A stretch of DNA of 9,672 nucleotides from an archaeon (lineage in GTDB: Archaea > Nanobdellota > Nanobdellia > Woesearchaeales > JAHJEM01), in contig JAGVFV010000091.1 of the NCBI GenBank assembly GCA_020057445.1, forward strand, positions 1 through 9,672, written 5' to 3'. Position 1 is the first letter of the stretch. Every line of letters begins with the position of its first letter. A model generated the notes under the pieces. That model saw only the letters and a list, made by a program, of their open reading frames with translations, did not search any database and was not told where the DNA came from. A program made the translations under genes and the position numbers. Below, piece by piece: positions 6,755-9,672 of this stretch.

Positions 6755-7345
6755 TCACATGACATAGGGGATGACCGTAAGGTGTTTGCTTGCTTCTTTT
6801 CTTAGGTCAAAGTACTCTCCATCCATGGAACCGATGACAGTATAGTTCCCTTCAAATTTGCCAAGATGTATCTGATAATTCATAAGAGAGCGTAGCAAGG
6901 CGGCCAAGCTATCTTTGCCTTCAAAAACAACCGGGATTTGAAAGGGAAGTCTTAGGCTTGGCGTGTTGATTTTTTGTTTCGGCATGACGATCGGCACGAT
7001 GAGCTTTTTTCCGTATGAGAATCCCATCTCCCAGCCTCTCCCGTCGCTTGTCGCATACGTCAATGGGACGACCACTCTTGATTTGAACAGGAGTTTATGA
7101 TTTCTTGGATTGATGTCGTTTGGTGCGACGTTGTCTAATTCGACCGGTAATTGCGCTTCTAGACTTGTCATTTCTACTGCAGAGATGATTTCCTGGAATA
7201 CTGCATCCACTGCATCTCTTTCTGATTCAGGAACTGAAGAAACCGCTCTTGCCAGGTAGGCCGAATCGGTCTCTCCTGAGAAATCAATGTTCATCTCTTT
7301 TGCCAATGCGCGTAACATGTTGATACGCGATGCGTGCGTGATCAT
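6755..7345 (-). CDS. Protein with nucleoside-deoxyribosyltransferase/TIR-like motif, otherwise unknown
   Basis: A 196-residue soluble protein I do not recognise as a whole. Residues 77-120 read like the core of the nucleoside 2-deoxyribosyltransferase fold, related to TIR/SLOG-type nucleotide-processing folds. A hydrophobic strand with polar start (SRVVVPLT, 89-96) is followed by SDGRGWEMGFSYG (100-112), then the strand KLIVPIV. In that family the DSGTaxExGyA segment carries the catalytic Glu; here it would be Glu106. The N-terminal ~70 residues look helical and lack the usual YLAGP first strand, so the fold assignment is tentative. The C-terminal half (FEGNYTVIGSMDGEYFDL) looks like further beta structure. 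It could cleave N-glycosidic bonds of nucleotides or merely bind them. The ATG at 7345 fits the TATA box; an ORF reaching 7459 crosses both promoters. An alternative start is Met10. Confidence 0.65.
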   Translation of the reverse strand: MITHASRINMLRALAKEMNIDFSGETDSAYLARAVSSVPESERDAVDAVFQEIISAVEMTSLEAQLPVELDNVAPNDINPRNHKLLFKSRVVVPLTYATSDGRGWEMGFSYGKKLIVPIVMPKQKINTPSLRLPFQIPVVFEGKDSLAALLRSLMNYQIHLGKFEGNYTVIGSMDGEYFDLRKEASKHLTVIPYVM

Positions 7346-7369
7346 GGCTGTTGGAAATGAAGTAAATGT

Positions 7370-7377
7370 TTTAAATA
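7370..7377 (-). promoter_or_regulatory. TATA box of the deoxyribosyltransferase-like gene
   Basis: Minus-strand TATTTAAA, midpoint about 28.5 nt before the ATG at 7345, so leaderless transcription is expected. It is the left member of the divergent promoter pair in 7346-7491. Confidence 0.65.
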
Positions 7378-7433
7378 TTATGAAAGAGTCACGTCCGGGT
7401 TTCAGAAGGCAGAACATCCAGCCCGATTCGTAC

Positions 7434-7447
7434 TTACTAATTAGTAA
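7434..7447 (+). promoter_or_regulatory. Perfect 14-bp palindrome, candidate operator
   Basis: TTACTAATTAGTAA is its own reverse complement. It lies about 25 bp upstream (centre to centre) of the TATA box at 7462-7469, at about -58 to -45 relative to the predicted start of the membrane-protein transcript. Dimeric helix-turn-helix regulators bind such sites, and a position just upstream of BRE/TATA would suit an activator. The function is inference. Confidence 0.4.
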
Positions 7448-7461
7448 TGATTGAAGCAAGA

Positions 7462-7469
7462 TTTATAAA
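7462..7469 (+). promoter_or_regulatory. TATA box of the membrane-protein/lipoprotein operon
   Basis: TTTATAAA, midpoint about 26.5 nt upstream of the ATG at 7492, again leaderless. The longer in-frame ATG at 7447 lies upstream of this box and cannot be on a transcript starting from it. Confidence 0.7.
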
Positions 7470-7491
7470 TCAAGAATCATTCCTCCCCGTC

Positions 7492-8391
7492 ATGGCAAGG
7501 TTCCTCTGGGTCGGCGTGGTTGCCGCGTCTGTATTCCTCATGGTCATGCTCTTTTCGCCAGAGAAAAGCCTCTTGCAGATGATTTCCTCTCTCCTCTTGT
7601 TCGTGAATGCCCTTGTCTTGCTGGTCTTTGTCTTTTTGGAAAAGGACTGGCAGGACGGGGAGTGGCTTGTCTGCTGTATCAGCATCTTCCTCATCGTCGC
7701 TGTCATGGACAAGCTAGTCGTGGATATCTATGTCAATTTCCTTGACATCTTCTATCTGCTCCTGCTTGCTGTCGCCTTTTTGTTGCTTCTGCCTGAACAG
7801 ATCAGGACTGGTGTGCTCATGCGTCCGGTGGCAGAAAGTGTCGCTGCAGGGAAAAAAGTTCGGGAGATTGCCCAGAGCAGGACAGGAATGCGTGCTCCAA
7901 GGATGCAAGCGCTTCGTCCGACGCGGATCATCCCTTCAAAAGAGAGGAAGAAGTTCATCAGGAAAAACTTTGCAAGGAAGGATGTCGCAGTGCAGAAGGA
8001 TGTCCAAGGGCAGAAAGAGGTGACAGTGCAGGCAGTGGCGCAAGAGGGTGCAAGACATGAATTTCCATCATTTCCGCACTCCTTGTTCTCATTCGTGCCG
8101 TCTCTCGAAGAAGAGAAAGGGCAAAGGATGATGCAGGATCTTCCTGCAAGAGAGGAGATTTCAGTGTCGCTGCCAGTGCAGCCATTGCCATCTTTCCCGT
8201 TGGAAGAGCCCGAGTCTTTAGTAACCGATATCTTCATCGCAAGCACGAACGGGCAGCGCTTCCACCTGCCGACGTGCATGATAGCGAAGAGGATTCCGCA
8301 AGTGAAAAAGGTCGTGTTCACGAACCCGGTCGAGGTCGTTCGTGAGGGCTTTAACCCTTGTGGCGTGTGCAATCCGCTGAAACGGGGTTGA
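7492..8391 (+). CDS. Four-helix membrane protein with C-terminal Ada/ComEC-type zinc-binding-like domain
   Basis: A 299-residue protein. Four hydrophobic helices are visible at about 4-21, 27-49, 56-74 and 82-100. A long basic, low-complexity linker follows (about 110-185, with repeated K/D-V-x-V-Q-like units), then an acidic, Pro-rich stretch. The tail (about 247-295) has the pattern F-H-x3-C (His258, Cys262), a short spacer, a strand VVFTNP, a helix ending in EGFNPC, and C-x2-C (Cys290, Cys293) followed by NP. This closely resembles the small zinc-binding domain related to the Ada metal site, found at the ends of ComEC-like proteins and secreted nucleases (IASxN..FHxxxC...GYrPCxxC.P). The basic linker suggests both termini are cytoplasmic (positive-inside rule, inference). 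No catalytic domain is visible. The ATG at 7492 is set by the TATA box. The repeat lipoprotein starts 5 bp after its stop, so the two are probably cotranscribed. Confidence 0.72.
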   Translation: MARFLWVGVVAASVFLMVMLFSPEKSLLQMISSLLLFVNALVLLVFVFLEKDWQDGEWLVCCISIFLIVAVMDKLVVDIYVNFLDIFYLLLLAVAFLLLLPEQIRTGVLMRPVAESVAAGKKVREIAQSRTGMRAPRMQALRPTRIIPSKERKKFIRKNFARKDVAVQKDVQGQKEVTVQAVAQEGARHEFPSFPHSLFSFVPSLEEEKGQRMMQDLPAREEISVSLPVQPLPSFPLEEPESLVTDIFIASTNGQRFHLPTCMIAKRIPQVKKVVFTNPVEVVREGFNPCGVCNPLKRG

Positions 8392-8396
8392 TTACG

Positions 8397-8678
8397 ATGC
8401 TTGAAGACCTGCTGAAACGCTCATGGGCAAACCTGAGGAGGAACACCGCTCTCGTCGTCGGCAGCGCACTCCTTGCAGGCGCGCTTGGGTGCAGCGATGA
8501 TAAAGGGGTAAATTCTGATCCGCTGCGCGATGCTCCGTATTGGCAGTCACAGCCGCCAGCAAAGACCATCCCTGAGGATAGTCCTGACGGGACGATGATC
8601 TGCGAGAATTTCAAGTCATATGTGAAAAACAATGGAGGCGATCCTTTGCAATTTTCTGTCGGCAGGATCCCTCACTGA
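8397..8678 (+). CDS. N-terminal part of a cadherin/Ig-like repeat lipoprotein, ended by an in-frame TGA
   Basis: As it stands this ORF encodes 93 residues. A charged start is followed by a hydrophobic core (about 17-30) and ALLAGALGC with Cys32, a plausible but non-canonical lipobox, so the product is probably exported and lipid-anchored. A polar linker (33-44) leads into the first 49 residues of a cadherin/Ig-like repeat: DAPYW, then a PEDSPDG turn, then DPLQFSV. The ORF then stops at TGA (8676-8678). Reading past the TGA in the same frame, the repeat continues and completes normally, so this ORF and the following one are almost certainly one ancestral gene. I start at the ATG at 8397, 5 bp after the membrane-protein stop; a GTG at 8358 would lie inside that gene and precede the signal peptide. 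A weak GGGTTGAT could act as ribosome binding site. Confidence 0.7.
   Translation: MLEDLLKRSWANLRRNTALVVGSALLAGALGCSDDKGVNSDPLRDAPYWQSQPPAKTIPEDSPDGTMICENFKSYVKNNGGDPLQFSVGRIPH
8676..8678 (+). other. In-frame TGA inside repeat 1 of the repeat lipoprotein
   Basis: This codon lies in the same frame as both the upstream 93-residue ORF and the downstream ORF, which stays open to the window end. In ungapped alignment it is column 50 of a 92-codon repeat, where repeats 2 and 4 have Phe in the context H-F. The residues after it (EIY) match repeat 4 (HFEIY). One base separates TGA from codons for Trp, Leu, Cys, Arg, Gly or Ser. It is therefore a nonsense change, a read or assembly error, or recoding. 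Confidence 0.85.
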
Positions 8679-8702
8679 GAGATATATATAGAGGAGGATG
8701 AT

Positions 8703-9672
8703 GTGAAAGTGCGTTCTTTGTTGTCTGATTGGAACGGTGTTGATACTGCGAGCGTGTATGTGCATGGCATTGAGGCGAAGTTTCCACTGACCATCTCGCC
8801 TGTAGATGATCCGTCTGTCTGGCAGGAGGTCTTTCCCCAGTCTATTTCCGAGAACAGCGTGAATGGAAGCGTAATCTACGATAATATTGACATACGCTTG
8901 CTTGATCCTGACTCGGAAAAGAACATCTCTGTTGCCGGGACGAACCTGCATTTCCAGGCGTATTATGAGGATGGGAAGATAAAGATTCGGGATCTGCAGC
9001 CGAACTGGTTTGGGGAAGAGATCATCCATCTCGTCGGAAACAGCCTAGAGGCGCAGTTCATCTTGAATGTCACCGGCAGGGACGATCCGACGACATGGAC
9101 TGTCGTCCCGAATCTCCATTGTGATGAAGATTCGCCTCTTGGCGCTGTCCTCCTTCCGAATGTTTCTGGTTATGTGTCTGATCCTGATTCAGAGTTGCAG
9201 TTCCAGACGGTCTATGATCTTGGCGAAGCGGTATTGACTCTTGACGACGATAAGTTGATCATCAATCAGCTGCAGGAGAATTGGTTTGGCCAGAAGCAAT
9301 TTTCATTGGTGGCTAACGGCGTCTCTTCTCCCCAGATCACCCTGTCGGTGCTGTCTGTCGATGATATTGCGTATTGGCTTTCCTTGCCAGACAAGCAGGT
9401 AGGGAAGAATGCTGCTAACGGAACAGTCGTCTATGCGGATATTTCTTCACGGTTGATTGATCCGGACACGCAAAAGGCGATAACAGTCCTGAGCGCAAAT
9501 GCGCATTTTGAGATCTATCCTGACGGTCTTGACCTCAAGATGCGGAATCTGGAGAATAATTGGATTGGTGCTGATTCTGTCCGCGTGCGCGGGAATGGTG
9601 TCGAATCAGCATTCTATTTCAGGGTGACTGGTGTGGATGAGCCGACGACGTGGATCCAGGCAGTCCCTTCCC
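8703..9672 (+). CDS. Cadherin/Ig-like tandem repeat protein, downstream part, runs off the window
   Basis: Open in frame from just after the TGA to the right edge (323 codons from GTG 8703). It contains the second half of repeat 1, complete repeats 2-4 and the start of repeat 5. Each unit begins D-D/E-P-x-x-W, has a central L-x-DPD-S/T turn (DPDSE, DPDTQ) and ends with a W-[NFI]-G motif about 68-70 residues in. This resembles the cadherin-like/Big-type domains (nWnG, D.DgD) of archaeal and bacterial surface proteins. No signal peptide exists in this part, so it needs the upstream ORF for export. If translated separately, the likely start is GTG 8703, five bases after GGAGG (8693-8697), but that would begin mid-domain. 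The open frame could also start at 8679. Probable role: extracellular adhesion or a surface stalk (inference). Confidence 0.75.
   Translation, partial: MKVRSLLSDWNGVDTASVYVHGIEAKFPLTISPVDDPSVWQEVFPQSISENSVNGSVIYDNIDIRLLDPDSEKNISVAGTNLHFQAYYEDGKIKIRDLQPNWFGEEIIHLVGNSLEAQFILNVTGRDDPTTWTVVPNLHCDEDSPLGAVLLPNVSGYVSDPDSELQFQTVYDLGEAVLTLDDDKLIINQLQENWFGQKQFSLVANGVSSPQITLSVLSVDDIAYWLSLPDKQVGKNAANGTVVYADISSRLIDPDTQKAITVLSANAHFEIYPDGLDLKMRNLENNWIGADSVRVRGNGVESAFYFRVTGVDEPTTWIQAVPS

Larger units (their letters stand above)
8529..9672 (+). repeat. Tandem cadherin/Ig-like repeat units of 92-93 codons
   Basis: Unit boundaries placed at the D-x-P-x(1,2)-W motif are: R1 8529-8804 (92 codons, counting the TGA), R2 8805-9080 (92), R3 9081-9359 (93), R4 9360-9635 (92), and R5 from 9636 to the window end (partial). 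Shared columns include Gly21, Lys60 and Arg62 (R1, R2, R4), and W-x-G at 68-70 in all four. The units have diverged at the DNA level, so this is a protein repeat and not a recent nucleotide duplication. Confidence 0.8.

Noticed and set aside
7346..7459. 38-residue N-terminal extension of the deoxyribosyltransferase-like protein
   Set aside because: It would run through its own TATA box, the palindrome and near the opposite promoter; the ATG at 7345 fits the TATA spacing.
7447..7491. Upstream in-frame ATG of the four-helix membrane protein
   Set aside because: It lies upstream of the TATA box at 7462-7469, so it would not be on the transcript; the hydrophobic N-terminus begins after 7492.
7752..8372. 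206-residue minus-strand ORF opposite the membrane protein
   Set aside because: Cys/Ser/Thr-rich shadow with no recognisable domain; the plus strand has a promoter, membrane helices and a recognisable C-terminal domain.
8640..8669. GATCCT...AGGATC inverted repeat just upstream of the TGA
   Set aside because: Only a 6-bp stem with an 18-nt loop, inside coding sequence; easily due to chance.
8682..8703. TATATATA plus GGAGG before GTG 8703, as a separate promoter and start for the downstream repeat ORF
   Set aside because: Starting there would begin in the middle of a repeat with no export signal, TATA spacing does not match a start codon, and the bases also encode well-aligned repeat residues. 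Local reinitiation at GTG 8703 is not excluded.
8676..8720. Selenocysteine insertion at the TGA
   Set aside because: I see no bacterial-type hairpin just after the TGA, archaeal SECIS elements lie in the 3' UTR (outside the window), and repeats 2 and 4 have Phe rather than Cys at this column. Not fully excluded.

Overview
The window looks like a piece of an archaeal chromosome, most likely a DPANN-type (Woesearchaeota-like) or similar small-genome archaeon. This is inference. The evidence is: (i) seven archaeal TATA boxes, six of them centred about 26-29 nt upstream of a start codon, as in leaderless archaeal transcripts; (ii) a geranylgeranyl-reductase-family gene, typical of archaeal isoprenoid lipid synthesis; (iii) compact genes with 2-25 bp convergent gaps. 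No tRNA, rRNA, CRISPR or insertion sequence was seen, and no stretch longer than 300 bases lacks a gene.

Layout. 1-2240 is a sugar/surface-glycan-like block: the 3' part of a family 2 glycosyltransferase (+), a HAD-family phosphatase-like gene (+), and a convergent NAD-dependent sugar-nucleotide epimerase (-). A 78-bp divergent promoter region separates the epimerase from a small Cys-containing secreted or membrane-anchored protein (+, 2319-2630). 2656-5528 is a two-gene purine operon on the minus strand, purA then purB. Their stop and start codons overlap as ATGA, and together they convert IMP to AMP. Upstream on the same strand are a geranylgeranyl reductase-like flavoprotein (5576-6679) and an unrecognised protein with a nucleoside-deoxyribosyltransferase/TIR-like motif (6755-7345). 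A second divergent promoter region (7346-7491) holds a perfect 14-bp palindrome. To its right, on the + strand, are a four-helix membrane protein with a C-terminal H-x3-C...C-x2-C zinc-type domain (7492-8391) and, 5 bp later, a probable lipoprotein built from tandem cadherin/Ig-like repeats of about 92 residues that runs off the window.

The most notable observation is that this repeat protein is interrupted by an in-frame TGA (8676-8678). The TGA sits at column 50 of repeat 1, where repeats 2 and 4 both have Phe. Counting the TGA as one codon, repeat 1 is exactly 92 codons, the same as repeats 2 and 4. The reading frame is therefore otherwise intact: this is a nonsense change, a sequencing error or a recoded codon, not two unrelated genes. 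TGA serves as an ordinary stop in at least four other genes here.

The promoter positions also correct several start codons: the longest ORFs of six genes begin inside or upstream of their own TATA box, or upstream of a better start. Other points of interest are an atypical PurA (Glu to Thr in the GDEGKGK loop, a Lys to Tyr change and an insertion of about 34 residues) and an adenylosuccinate lyase of the eukaryote-like type.
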